From Bacillota bacterium (GTDB lineage Bacteria > Bacillota > UBA4882 > UBA8346): DNA of 64,000 bases. A program made the position numbers and the translations under genes. The notes below the pieces were generated by a model. It saw nothing but the letters and a program-made list of their open reading frames with translations, was not told the DNA's origin and made no database searches. Where the stretch lies: assembly GCA_023436305.1 (NCBI GenBank), contig JAEZJQ010000050.1, positions 1-64,000 on the forward strand, written 5' to 3'. Numbering within the stretch: position 1 is the stretch's first letter; the number at the start of each line of letters is the position of its first letter. Positions 53,765-63,026 of the stretch are shown in pieces.

Positions 53765-55078
53765 TTAGTTCGATTTTATATTTTCCATAATCTTTTGATT
53801 GAGGTTATCAATGTCACTCTTGTTTATTTTATAAACATATTGTCGTTCACTGCTGGTGATATAATATCCGGATCCGGGAGCGGCATAAATCGATAATACT
53901 AGATCTTGAGCATCTTTAGCGTTAAAAGAGCATGTATACCGGTAAATGGGCTGCAACGCCTTGATGCTTTCAGCGGTGGCCGGCCGGCCCGGTTTTGAAT
54001 CATTAAATCCAGTTACATTTAATTGACTCAATGATACCCATATGGCGGTTAAACTATCCCCTTTTAATTCCTGTTCCGGCTTCCCCTCTCGTTGATACTT
54101 CACCGACCGGACTTGATCTCTGCCATAAATAACCAATCGTTTATCCAGTTGGGTTCCCGGATCAAACTGCCAGTCCAGGGTGGCGAAACTGCCAAGCATA
54201 AATACGGATGTGGGACGCAAACTGCTGGTGAGATAATAATTATCCTCAACTTTATTGGCCTTTATCACAATCGTATTTCCGTCGTTTAAAATTAGATTCA
54301 GCCGGTATTCCGGATTATCCAGCCCGTATGCTTTCAAATCTGCGGCATTATCGATGATTTCATCGGAATTCAGTACATTGAGGGAATTAATTACCTGAGT
54401 TACCTGCGCCGGGGTCATCCGTTCCCGGAAAGGGGCCTCCAAAGTCCATGAACCGTTTTCATTGGCCAGTAAATAACCCGGCATATTCCGGTTGTGAAAT
54501 TCCACTTGTCGTACACTCTTACTGTCTATCTCCAGAACCTTTTTCTCCCGGACATTATTCATATCATAATTCAAGTTGGTTCTGATCGAGGAATTAATCA
54601 CCATCACCTCAGGTTTATCGGTGAATTTGGCATAATATGACCCCTGAAAAGCAGTTTCGGCGCTGATTAACAGTGTTACACTCCGATACTTCTTATATCC
54701 GATTTTCACAGTCAAGGCCGGTTTGTCCAAACCGTATTCCGCTAAATTATTGACACCGGCAATTGTGCTCTCGGCTTCAAATTTTTCAAAGACCTTGACC
54801 ATGTTGGTGACGGTGGTGACGTTGACAATATCTTGAAAAGGTTTGTCCAATTTCCATGCGCCCGGACCGGTACGGCGCACGGTGTATTGTTGCTTAAGGC
54901 CTTGATCATCGATTTTGGTAACCTCGATGGTTTCCACCGAAAGTTCCGGGATTTGGAGCATCAGTTTTTTATTGACCGCATTTTCCTGGGTTGAAAGCAG
55001 CCACCAAAGAGCGCCACCCATAGACAGTAAGACCAAGCCCAGGATGATTGTATTTTGTAAGCTGCTCTTTTTTTTCAT
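53765..55078 (-). CDS. DUF4340 domain protein of the ABC-2/GldG operon
   Basis: A 437-aa protein with one N-terminal membrane anchor (KSSLQNTIILGLVLLSMGGALWWLL) and a long extracytoplasmic part with two copies of the DUF4340 theme: WKLDKPFQDIVNVTTVTNMVK...AEYGLDKPALTV, and WTLEAPFRERMTPAQVTQVINSL...KAYGLDNPEYRL. The ATG at 55078 overlaps the GldG-like stop (ATGA) and has AGGAGG 8 nt upstream; a longer upstream frame lacks support. DUF4340 proteins regularly accompany GldA/F/G-like ABC systems. The transported substrate is unknown. Confidence 0.88.
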   Translation of the reverse strand: MKKKSSLQNTIILGLVLLSMGGALWWLLSTQENAVNKKLMLQIPELSVETIEVTKIDDQGLKQQYTVRRTGPGAWKLDKPFQDIVNVTTVTNMVKVFEKFEAESTIAGVNNLAEYGLDKPALTVKIGYKKYRSVTLLISAETAFQGSYYAKFTDKPEVMVINSSIRTNLNYDMNNVREKKVLEIDSKSVRQVEFHNRNMPGYLLANENGSWTLEAPFRERMTPAQVTQVINSLNVLNSDEIIDNAADLKAYGLDNPEYRLNLILNDGNTIVIKANKVEDNYYLTSSLRPTSVFMLGSFATLDWQFDPGTQLDKRLVIYGRDQVRSVKYQREGKPEQELKGDSLTAIWVSLSQLNVTGFNDSKPGRPATAESIKALQPIYRYTCSFNAKDAQDLVLSIYAAPGSGYYITSSERQYVYKINKSDIDNLNQKIMENIKSN

Positions 55079-56529
55079 CGAGCCCGCCTCCTGAACCAGA
55101 TAACCCCACCGGCAACCAGAAATAGCGCCGGGAAAATGATGAATACGAACAACTGAATCCATTGGCCCTGGGCGGGAGTTAATGTTACCCTGGTAAAATC
55201 TATCTCTTTCGGTAGAATGGAAATGCGATCCTCTTGTCCCAGAAGCCACTGAGTCATGTTGTAAAAGAGGTTCAAGTTTCCACCCTCACTGATGATTCCG
55301 TCTTGCAAAAATGAAGACGAGCCCATCACCACCAACCGGCCTTCCGTACCGTTTTTTTCGGCTCCTCCGCGGCGGTGGGCTACGATTCCCAATGGAACCG
55401 GGCCTTTGGTTTCAAACGAATCCTGGCTAGGTACTTTCTGGGGATTTGTTTCCGCCCAGGACTTCGGGCTGCTCTCCAGGATTACGGATGCAATGGCATC
55501 CCCTTGATAATCCGCCATCTTGACTAAAGCCCGGTTAGCCTGGAGTATTGTATTGATTTTGCCGTTCATTAAGTCATTGGTAATGTTATGGCTACGGTAA
55601 TAAGGGATAATGGTTGCATTGTCGAACATGGCATGGCGGTTCGGATCAGCTTCAACCACGAGACTATCCTCGATATCAATTCCCCATTTTTTTATCAAGC
55701 CGTTAATATTCGGAATCATTGCTTTTTTCAGCCCATAATCCAAAAAGATCATCAACCGTCCGCCGTTATCCATATAACCTTCAATGAGTTTGACTTCCTG
55801 AGCCAGCAGATCACGATCCGGTCCGGCGATAATTAATTCGGCACAATCGGCGGGAATGGCGCCTTGTTTGGCCAAATCCAAGGTTTTGACCCCGTATCCT
55901 TCACCGGCCATATAGTTTTTAGCCCGGGCGAATTCTTTTTCACCATGGCCTTGCAATAAATAAAGATTTTTGGTCTCAACATTGAGCATTTTGTTGATTG
56001 TCCGGGTTAACGCCTGTTCACCGGCAAATGAGGGCATGCCGCCATATTCTTCCGGGTTCTTGATAAGTTCCTGCGGCAAGAGTTTCATAACTTTATTTCC
56101 CTGGATCAACACCATGGTGCCGATATCCTGAACTTGTTGAATCTGATACTTTTTAGCCTCAGCGGGTCTTTTATAAGGATCGATGAACTCAAAATCGATC
56201 TTGGCGCCCCGTTTTTGATATTGTTTTACCAAATCCTCCACCGTTTCCCGGCTGCCATCACCGGTTTGGAAAAAAGCGTATATTTTCAAACGGTTAGGTT
56301 GCTTGTTCAACTCCCGAATGGTTTGAATGGATTGTTCGCTTAAAGAATACATTTGATTTTTGGTAAGATCCAACCGGTAACTGAACCGGGTCGCCAGCAG
56401 GTTAATGACCACCGTTACGGCCAGCGCGATGATAACTATCAAAAGCGTGTTGCAACTAAAAATAAATTTGCTAATATTGGGTATGGGACTTGATTTTTTC
56501 ATCATTGATTCGCTGTTAGGATTGCTCAT
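55075..56529 (-). CDS. GldG-like ABC-transporter auxiliary protein
   Basis: A 484-aa protein. It has an N-terminal membrane helix (IFSCNTLLIVIIALAVTVVINLLAT), a large ABC_transp_aux-type extracytoplasmic domain (RLDLTKNQMYSLSEQS, IYAFFQTGDGSRETVEDLVKQY, FIDPYKRPAEAKKY, YLLQGHGEKEFARAKNYM) and a C-terminal helix before the RRRAR tail. The ATG at 56529 with GGAGGT 10 nt upstream is preferred to a GTG at 56541. It overlaps the permease gene's end closely and the DUF4340 gene by 4 nt, so it is cotranslated. In gliding bacteroidetes GldG is needed for motility, but in other phyla the role is unknown. Confidence 0.9.
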   Translation of the reverse strand: MSNPNSESMMKKSSPIPNISKFIFSCNTLLIVIIALAVTVVINLLATRFSYRLDLTKNQMYSLSEQSIQTIRELNKQPNRLKIYAFFQTGDGSRETVEDLVKQYQKRGAKIDFEFIDPYKRPAEAKKYQIQQVQDIGTMVLIQGNKVMKLLPQELIKNPEEYGGMPSFAGEQALTRTINKMLNVETKNLYLLQGHGEKEFARAKNYMAGEGYGVKTLDLAKQGAIPADCAELIIAGPDRDLLAQEVKLIEGYMDNGGRLMIFLDYGLKKAMIPNINGLIKKWGIDIEDSLVVEADPNRHAMFDNATIIPYYRSHNITNDLMNGKINTILQANRALVKMADYQGDAIASVILESSPKSWAETNPQKVPSQDSFETKGPVPLGIVAHRRGGAEKNGTEGRLVVMGSSSFLQDGIISEGGNLNLFYNMTQWLLGQEDRISILPKEIDFTRVTLTPAQGQWIQLFVFIIFPALFLVAGGVIWFRRRAR

Positions 56530-56531
56530 GA

Positions 56532-57251
56532 TTACCGCCACCTCCGCGCTTCAACCTGCCGTATGGTAAGGAATATAAATAAGGCCGTCACCGATAAATA
56601 AAAGATGATATTGGCCGTATCCAAAATTCCTTTCGTAAAATCAGCAAAATAATTAATAAGGGATATGGAATTGAAAATCTGGCTCATGACTCCGGTAAAA
56701 GCGCCGGCCAGCCAGTTAACCAGCCAAAGCAGCAATAAAATGGTGAAGCTCACCGCCCCGGCGACGATTTGATTATCGGTCAGAGATGAAGTAAAAAGAC
56801 CGATGGAGAGGAAAGTTAAACCCAATAAAAATAAGCCGATGAAACTGGAGATGATAGGTCCCAATTCCGGCCGGGCTATGGTCAGCACAATGAAGAGATG
56901 GACCAGAATTGTACTGATAATAATCAAGAAGGAGACTGTTAATGCCGCCATTTTTCCCAAAACGATCTCCGCCGAGGTAATGGGAGAGGTCATCAAAAAC
57001 TCCTCAGTCCCCAGCTTCCGTTCTTCGGCCAACGAACGCATGGTCAAGAGGGGGATGATAATTAAGAAGACAATCACCAAATCACCAAAACTGTATTGAA
57101 GATTGGCAATACCCCCATTACCCCGGCCCAAAAACATCAAGATAAAGAAAAATCCATAAATCAAGACAAACAGGGCCAGCAAGATATAAATGATTGGGGA
57201 TAAGAAATAAGACGATAATTCACGGCGCATGATCGTCACAATATTACGCAT
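56532..57251 (-). CDS. ABC-2 type permease (GldF-like)
   Basis: A 239-aa membrane protein with six hydrophobic helices: SPIIYILLALFVLIYGFFFIL, then LVIVFLIIIPLLTM, and so on. MRSLAEERKLGTEEFLMTSPITSAEIVLGK is the family signature between helices 2 and 3. It overlaps the ATPase gene by 8 nt. It forms the membrane part of the exporter with the ATPase and the GldG-like subunit. Confidence 0.92.
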   Translation of the reverse strand: MRNIVTIMRRELSSYFLSPIIYILLALFVLIYGFFFILMFLGRGNGGIANLQYSFGDLVIVFLIIIPLLTMRSLAEERKLGTEEFLMTSPITSAEIVLGKMAALTVSFLIIISTILVHLFIVLTIARPELGPIISSFIGLFLLGLTFLSIGLFTSSLTDNQIVAGAVSFTILLLLWLVNWLAGAFTGVMSQIFNSISLINYFADFTKGILDTANIIFYLSVTALFIFLTIRQVEARRWR

Positions 57252-58257
57252 TGGCCGCGTCCTCCCTTCCGTCGCCGTTTTGGCCGGTTTCAGAACCGTC
57301 CTCGAATTCCTCTGTTTCTGTAGTGGTTAATTGCAGGAATATCTCTTCCAGACTTAGATTAATGGTATGCATCTCCAGGATGAGTACTTTATTCGCGGCA
57401 AATGCTTGCATGATGTCTTCCCGGATATCGCCCTCTTCCCCACTTTGAACGGTAAACCGATGGCTTTCCTGGGCGGAGTTTTTGCCCGGGCCGGTATATG
57501 TGACATCATTCAACATTTTGAGTGAACTGAGAATCTTTTCAATGGTTTCCTTCGGCGCTTTGGCTTCTAACTCAATTTTTTGACCACTGTTTAGCTGGCG
57601 GGACAAACCTTCCGGAGTATCCACGGCTACCAGCCGACCTTGAGCAATGATTGCCACCTTGCTACAAATCATATTCACTTCCGGGAGAATATGAGAGCTG
57701 AGAATCACCGTATGTTCCCGGGCCAGATTTTTAATCAGATCCCGCATTTCGATGATTTGTTTTGGATCCAGACCAATGGTGGGCTCATCAAAGATTAAAA
57801 CCGGCGGGGAGTTCAGTAGCGCTTGCGCCAGTCCCACTCTTTGTTTATACCCCCGGGAAAGACTGCCGATCAATTGGGCCAATACCCCATCAAGCCCTGT
57901 GAGTCCCACAACCCGGTTAATTTCATCTCCCAGACGGTTTTTAGCGACTCCTTTTAAACAGGCGGCGAACCGCAAATAGCCGGCTACCGTCATCTCCGGA
58001 TAAATAGGCGGATTTTCGGGCATATACCCGATTTGCCGCCGGACTTCCACCGGATTGTCCGCGATGTCATAATCACCGACCTTAATCGAACCGCTATTTG
58101 GGCACAAATAACCGGTGATCAAGCGCATGGTGGTTGTTTTTCCGGCTCCGTTCGGCCCCAACAGCCCCATGATCTCGCCCTTGGCAACACTGAAACTGAT
58201 TTCTCTAACCCCTTTTTGATTTGGATAAACTTTGGTTAGATTCGTTACTTCGATCAC
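57244..58257 (-). CDS. ABC transporter ATP-binding protein (GldA/CcmA-like)
   Basis: A 337-aa ATPase: Walker A GLLGPNGAGKTTTMRLITG, signature SLSRGYKQRVGLAQALL, Walker B LIFDEPTIGLDPKQ, H-loop SSHILPE. A C-terminal extension (about 230-337) has an acidic end. The GTG at 58257 is chosen because GGAGGT (58268-58273) is about 10 nt upstream; longer starts have none. First gene of the four-gene ABC/GldF/GldG/DUF4340 operon, which probably exports or handles an envelope component. Confidence 0.93.
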   Translation of the reverse strand: MIEVTNLTKVYPNQKGVREISFSVAKGEIMGLLGPNGAGKTTTMRLITGYLCPNSGSIKVGDYDIADNPVEVRRQIGYMPENPPIYPEMTVAGYLRFAACLKGVAKNRLGDEINRVVGLTGLDGVLAQLIGSLSRGYKQRVGLAQALLNSPPVLIFDEPTIGLDPKQIIEMRDLIKNLAREHTVILSSHILPEVNMICSKVAIIAQGRLVAVDTPEGLSRQLNSGQKIELEAKAPKETIEKILSSLKMLNDVTYTGPGKNSAQESHRFTVQSGEEGDIREDIMQAFAANKVLILEMHTINLSLEEIFLQLTTTETEEFEDGSETGQNGDGREDAANA

Positions 58258-58682
58258 GTTTGCATCAACCTCCTTCGGTGTGTTTGTCAAAATTAGATGT
58301 ATTATTATAAAGTTGCATTCCGGGAAAATCGGCATTCAAGGTTGCAACCGGCAGCAGGGATGAGGTGGAAGATAGAGAGTTATGGGATGCAAGAAATTGT
58401 AACGAAAATATTACAAAATGGTTCCCGAATTATTAAATTTTAGGGATGGATATGGCCGCACAGATATGGTTTGTAAATGATTGGAAAACAATTCAGTAAT
58501 TAACGTATTATTCAATAGTATAATATATTTGGGGTGGAAAAGCAAAAAAAGAATATGATTCTTTTTTCGTTGGGGGAATAATGTAGAGGCTGTCTAAACG
58601 ACAAAGATATTCAATATATAGCAAACCTGAAAGAACAAATCACTATATATTTCATATCTTTGTCGTGTGTTCATCCGTTTGT
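58258..58682. other. intergenic region upstream of the ABC-2 operon, with long hairpin
   Basis: No gene is seen. The part from about 58400 to 58540 is AT-rich and probably holds the operon promoter. At 58599-58665 a hairpin has a 23-bp stem with two mismatches; it is listed separately. Confidence 0.5.
58599..58665. repeat. 23-bp-stem hairpin downstream of the GGDEF/HD-GYP gene
   Basis: CGACAAAGATAT (58599-58610) and ATATCTTTGTCG (58654-58665) are perfectly inverted, and inner ATATATAG/CTATATAT extend the stem to 23 bp with two mismatches around a loop of about 20 nt. No T tract follows on the minus strand. It may stabilise or end the upstream mRNA, or be a mobile-element relic. Confidence 0.6.
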
Positions 58683-60719
58683 TTATCCGATAACTTGTTG
58701 TTTGACATCCACTAATTTTACAAATTCCTCCACCAGATACGGATCGAATTGGACTCCGGCACCCTTTTTCAATTCAGTCAAGGCTTCCTCCCAGGCAAGG
58801 GCTTGCCGGTAAGGACGATCATTGATCATGGCGTCATAAGCATCAACAATTGCCAAAATCCTACATTCTAAGGGAATTTCCTCCCCCTTCAGCTCTAACG
58901 GATACCCATTACCGTTCCACCACTCATGATGCCGTAATATCAAATCGGTAATAGGGGCTAAATCGGGCGAAGACTGGGCGATACGGTAACCGATCTCAGA
59001 ATGACGCTGCATTTCCAAAATTTCTTCGGGTGTTAATTTCCCGGGTTTCAGCAGAATCCGATCGGGAATTCCCACCTTTCCAATGTCATGAAATTGGGCT
59101 AATAATCGTAAATCGGTGAGACGATGCTCCGGAAATCCCACCGCGGTTGCCAGTTTAACCACTGTATCTTGCAGTCTTTCCGTATGCTCTTCAGTGATCA
59201 CATCCCGGGCTTCCAATGTTTTCATAAGGGTATTGATCATGGTACTCCGGACACTTTTACTCCGGTATAATTTCTCCCGGTACATGTTATTGTCGGCGTT
59301 TTTAAAGAGATCCACCATACTTATGCTGGAATCGTTCCGGAAAGCGCATCCAATCGACATACTTAAATGGACTCCCACTTCAAAACTGTTATAATTCTCC
59401 ACCGCTTTTTCGATGCGTTTCACCGCCTGTTCAACCAGAATAGAGGGGGTTTTGGTGAGAATAACGGCAAATTCATCCCCGCCAATCCTGGCGATTACAT
59501 CATTATCACGAAAAGATTCCTGAATGGACCAAGCCGCCGCTAATAATAACCAATCTCCGGCATCATGCCCCAAAGTATCATTGATTAACTTCAACCCGTC
59601 AATATCACAAAGAATGATTCCCAAAGGGTTATAACTTTCCGTATCAAAGTTCAGACACGCTTGTTCAAAAAAGGTCCGGTTATATACTCCGGTCAATGAG
59701 TCTCTCATACTCATAAATTTCAATTGTTCTTCCATCTCAATCCGCTCGGTAACATTTCTGGCAATACCTTCCAAAGCAAAGACTTTTCCGCTATTATCGG
59801 TTACCGGGTGAATACACTGCTCGATCCAGACGATTTGTCCATTGCGATGAATCCAGGGAATAGAAAGGGGTTTGGTGTAATCAAATTCACCGGTAGTGAT
59901 CTGTTGCATTACCTTCAAATAATCGGGATGAACGATGGTGAAAATGATGTTCGGATTCTGATAATGCTCTTCCGGGGTATAACCGGTGATTTCAAATATT
60001 GCGGAGCTTATGAATTCATACTTGAGTTCCGGAATAATCTGCAGACGATAAACGATATCCCGGGCATTTTCAGCCATAAAGCGGTAGCGGGCCTCACTTT
60101 GACTCAAATCATGGCGGACTTTTTGAAAATAAAACAGCAAAATACCAATGATACAGGTGGTAATACAAATGGCCGATACCAGATAACCCCAGGATTTAAA
60201 CCATCCATTTTGCCGCATGAAAGGATAATCCAGCAAGCTAAAACCTGCGATGACCAATACCCAACCGCATACGATTCCACCGGTCCCCGTAAACCGCCAA
60301 TTACGAAACAGCACTAACCCTGCATAAAGAAATAGCAAGGTAATAAAAATATATACGGGTAATGTATAAAAAATAATAGGCAATGGGATAACAAACCGGA
60401 AACCAATCCAGATTCCGGTGATTAGACAACAATATTTCACCCATAATGGCATTTTTTTATTTAAGAAAATATAGATACCGTTTAATAAAAGAGCGCTGGC
60501 AATCAGGAAAGCATATTCTTCTCCCATGATTCCCAAATTCATTGGGATAACCCAAAATGATAACAAAGTAAATATAGGACCCCATGCAAAACCAAGGGAT
60601 GCCATAGCCCAAATTTTGATGTACTGTTCACGATATTGATAGTAAAGATAAAAGAATATCGCCGCCACCATCAAAGCGCTACTGGCCATTAAAATAACGG
60701 ATGGAATTATACATTCCAT
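58683..60719 (-). CDS. membrane PAS-GGDEF-HD-GYP c-di-GMP signalling protein
   Basis: A 678-aa protein. Residues 1 to about 205 hold seven hydrophobic helices. Residues about 213-330 are a PAS/PAC sensor (RYRFMAENARDIVYRL, FEITGYTPEEHYQNP, EGIARNVTERIE). GGDEF follows at about 340-490 (DSLTGVYNRTFFEQA, LCDIDGLKLINDTLGHDAGD, RIGGDEFAVIL, intact). HD-GYP is at about 505-670 (EEHTERLQ, FHDIGKVGIPD, RHSEIGYRIA, HHEWWNGNGYP, DAYDAM). Both the synthesis and hydrolysis motifs of c-di-GMP turnover look complete; which activity dominates cannot be seen. Monocistronic as far as visible. Confidence 0.93.
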   Translation of the reverse strand: MECIIPSVILMASSALMVAAIFFYLYYQYREQYIKIWAMASLGFAWGPIFTLLSFWVIPMNLGIMGEEYAFLIASALLLNGIYIFLNKKMPLWVKYCCLITGIWIGFRFVIPLPIIFYTLPVYIFITLLFLYAGLVLFRNWRFTGTGGIVCGWVLVIAGFSLLDYPFMRQNGWFKSWGYLVSAICITTCIIGILLFYFQKVRHDLSQSEARYRFMAENARDIVYRLQIIPELKYEFISSAIFEITGYTPEEHYQNPNIIFTIVHPDYLKVMQQITTGEFDYTKPLSIPWIHRNGQIVWIEQCIHPVTDNSGKVFALEGIARNVTERIEMEEQLKFMSMRDSLTGVYNRTFFEQACLNFDTESYNPLGIILCDIDGLKLINDTLGHDAGDWLLLAAAWSIQESFRDNDVIARIGGDEFAVILTKTPSILVEQAVKRIEKAVENYNSFEVGVHLSMSIGCAFRNDSSISMVDLFKNADNNMYREKLYRSKSVRSTMINTLMKTLEARDVITEEHTERLQDTVVKLATAVGFPEHRLTDLRLLAQFHDIGKVGIPDRILLKPGKLTPEEILEMQRHSEIGYRIAQSSPDLAPITDLILRHHEWWNGNGYPLELKGEEIPLECRILAIVDAYDAMINDRPYRQALAWEEALTELKKGAGVQFDPYLVEEFVKLVDVKQQVIG

Positions 60720-60996
60720 GGTTTTCCCCCCGGCTTTGTTGTTCGATGGTTATAATGAATTCAATGTTGGTGATTGTATAAAAACGGCTTAATAATCATT
60801 TTAGGTTTTATATTACTTCAATACTTCTACTGATAATCCTTTAAGTGAATTAAAACCTTTCCATAAATTTTTTGATGACTACACAACAAGAATAGCCATA
60901 TTAACGGTGGAGGCGTAACCGAACGGATAAACGTCTCCATACCGAAAAGTGATGCCGCCGGCTCCGAACGTAATAATTCCCATTTTATAATCTCTG

Positions 60997-62286
60997 TCAA
61001 ACACCGTCCTTCATAATCTCATTCATGGTCCTTACCGCGCAAATCTTCCCGCACATGGTACAGGTATCATCCAATTCCGGCTTGGATTCTTCCCTGTATC
61101 GCCTGGCTTTATCCGGATCAATGGCCAAACTGAACATCCGCTCCCAATCAATAGCGGCCCGGGCCTCGCTCATTTTCCGATCCCACTCAGCCGCGCCCGG
61201 AATACCCTTGGCCAGATCTCCCGCATGGGCGGCGATTTTGGAAGCGATGATCCCTTCCTCCATATCGGCTAGTGTCGGAAGCCGCAGATGTTCAGCGGGA
61301 GTCACATAACAAAGAAAATCGGCTCCGGCGGACGCGGCAATGGCTCCGCCAATGGCGCTGGTGATATGGTCATACCCCGGAGCCACATCGGTTACCAACG
61401 GACCCAATATATAAAACGGCGCGCCGTGGCAGAGTTTCTTTTCCATTACCACATTGGCGGAAATTTCATCAATTTTCATATGCCCCGGCCCTTCAATCAT
61501 GACTTGCACATTTCTAGCCCAAGCTCGCTTGGTTAATTCTCCCAAGGTAATCAATTCTTGAATCTGGCTGGCGTCGGTGGCATCCTTGATACAGCCGGGC
61601 CGGAGCGCGTCGCCAAGGCTCAAGGTTACATCATACTTTTCACAGATGTCGAGAATCCGGTCAAATTGTTCGAAAAACGGATTTTCACTTTGATTCAACT
61701 CCATCCAGGCGTAGAGCAAGGAGCCGCCCCGCGAAACGATATTGGTCAATCGCGGATTGTTTTTGAATCGCTGCACCGCGATCCGGTTCAATCCGGCATG
61801 AACGGTCATGAAATCCACGCCATCCTCCGCGTGCCGCCGGATTACCGCGATGAATTCATCCGGGCTGATCTCCCGAAGTTCTTTATCATAAAAGCCGATA
61901 GCGTCATAAACCGGTACCGTGCCAACGGCCGCCGGGGAAATTTCCAGTAATTTGCGCCGAAACTCCGCCGTCTTCCCAAAGGAACTCAGATCCATAATGG
62001 CGTCTACCTTTAACTCCAAGGCTCTTTTTATTTTTATCAATTCATTTTCAAAATTATCGCAATCCTTGGAAATCCCCAGGTTGACATTGATTTTAGTGGA
62101 TAACCCAGCCCCGATTCCGCAAGGATCGATGGCGCGGTGATTTTTATTGGCGGCGATGACCACTTTCCCCTCAGCCACCAACCCGGCGATTTTCTCAATA
62201 TTTATGGACTCCCGTTCGGCCACCCGCCGCATTTCCTTGGTAATGATCCCTTTTCGGGCCGCATCCATCTGGGTCGTATAATTCAT
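60997..62286 (-). CDS. thiC: phosphomethylpyrimidine synthase ThiC
   Basis: A 429-aa enzyme that converts aminoimidazole ribotide to HMP-phosphate in thiamine synthesis using S-adenosylmethionine and a [4Fe-4S] cluster. Signature regions: NKNHRAIDPCGIGAGLSTKINVNLG, MDLSSFG, VHAGL, SRGGS, EGPGHM, and the cluster motif CTMCGKICAVR (CxxCx4C) near the C-terminus. The length fits the short bacterial/archaeal form of ThiC. AGGAGG precedes the ATG. Last gene of the minus-strand thi operon. Confidence 0.97.
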   Translation of the reverse strand: MNYTTQMDAARKGIITKEMRRVAERESINIEKIAGLVAEGKVVIAANKNHRAIDPCGIGAGLSTKINVNLGISKDCDNFENELIKIKRALELKVDAIMDLSSFGKTAEFRRKLLEISPAAVGTVPVYDAIGFYDKELREISPDEFIAVIRRHAEDGVDFMTVHAGLNRIAVQRFKNNPRLTNIVSRGGSLLYAWMELNQSENPFFEQFDRILDICEKYDVTLSLGDALRPGCIKDATDASQIQELITLGELTKRAWARNVQVMIEGPGHMKIDEISANVVMEKKLCHGAPFYILGPLVTDVAPGYDHITSAIGGAIAASAGADFLCYVTPAEHLRLPTLADMEEGIIASKIAAHAGDLAKGIPGAAEWDRKMSEARAAIDWERMFSLAIDPDKARRYREESKPELDDTCTMCGKICAVRTMNEIMKDGV

Positions 62287-62342
62287 TTTAAGTTCCTCCT
62301 ACTAAAATATTGGTTTTTTATGTACTCAGCATGTAAAAGAGT

Positions 62343-62378
62343 GCAGAGAAGCTCTGCCGGGGCGCGGGGTGTCCCCGC
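62343..62378. promoter_or_regulatory. two adjacent hairpins between HAD gene and thiC
   Basis: GCAGAG (62343-62348) pairs with CTCTGC (62352-62357), and GCGGGG (62364-62369) with CCCCGC (62373-62378). They lie in the 107-bp gap inside the operon and may attenuate or protect the thiC part of the message. They do not show THI-box/TPP riboswitch conserved blocks. Confidence 0.45.
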
Positions 62379-62393
62379 TAAGTTATTTAACCC

Positions 62394-63026
62394 TTATATT
62401 AACTCCCTGAAATCCTGAATATATCCATCCGCAATCCGTTCCATTTCCGGTTTCTCATGAGCCGATGCGAGGTCATAAACCGCAAGCACTTTCATTCCCG
62501 CCAGTTTGGCTCCATTTATCGCATGCAGGCAATCTTCAAATACAATACAATCCCGGGGATTAACATTAAGCTTTTGGGCGGCCAGCAGAAAAATATCGGG
62601 ATATTCCTTCCCCTTACCGATGTCGTCAATGGTTACAACCGTTTGAAAAAACGAGAAAATTTCATGCCGCCGCAACACCGCTTCCACCAACTCTCTACTG
62701 GTTGCGGTGGCGATACCCATTCGAATGTTATTCCCCTTCAATTTTATAAGATATTCCCGTACTCCGGGTTTTAATTCGATATTTCCGGCATACTCCCGGT
62801 AAGCCATGGCATTCCATATCGCAATCAACTGTTCACTCTGATCCGGCAAGGAAAATCTCCGGATATAATATCCGGCTGTTTCGCTGAAACTTAAGTTTTT
62901 CACTATCCGGCTTAAATCATCGGGCGCTTTGATCCCCCGGGCGGCTAAAAAATCCCGGCCGATTTTATCCCAAACCCCCATGGAGTCGATTAAGGTACCG
63001 TCCAGATCGAAGATAGCCGCCTTCAT
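62394..63026 (-). CDS. HAD-superfamily phosphatase in the thiamine operon
   Basis: A 210-aa HAD hydrolase of the beta-phosphoglucomutase/phosphatase type: motif I AAIFDLDGTLIDS (nucleophile and acid/base Asp), motif II IATATS, motif III Lys in DDIGKGKEYPD, motif IV VFEDCLHAINGAKLAGM. The ATG at 63026 overlaps the thiE stop by one base (TGATG), favouring it over an earlier start. The position within the thi operon suggests it dephosphorylates a thiamine intermediate such as thiamine monophosphate or HMP-phosphate, or performs a salvage/housecleaning role; this is inferred from context only. Confidence 0.9.
   Translation of the reverse strand: MKAAIFDLDGTLIDSMGVWDKIGRDFLAARGIKAPDDLSRIVKNLSFSETAGYYIRRFSLPDQSEQLIAIWNAMAYREYAGNIELKPGVREYLIKLKGNNIRMGIATATSRELVEAVLRRHEIFSFFQTVVTIDDIGKGKEYPDIFLLAAQKLNVNPRDCIVFEDCLHAINGAKLAGMKVLAVYDLASAHEKPEMERIADGYIQDFRELI

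Noticed and set aside
62287..62393. TPP riboswitch upstream of thiC
   Set aside because: The gap holds two simple hairpins but none of the conserved THI-box sequence blocks; a riboswitch would more likely precede thiM outside the window.
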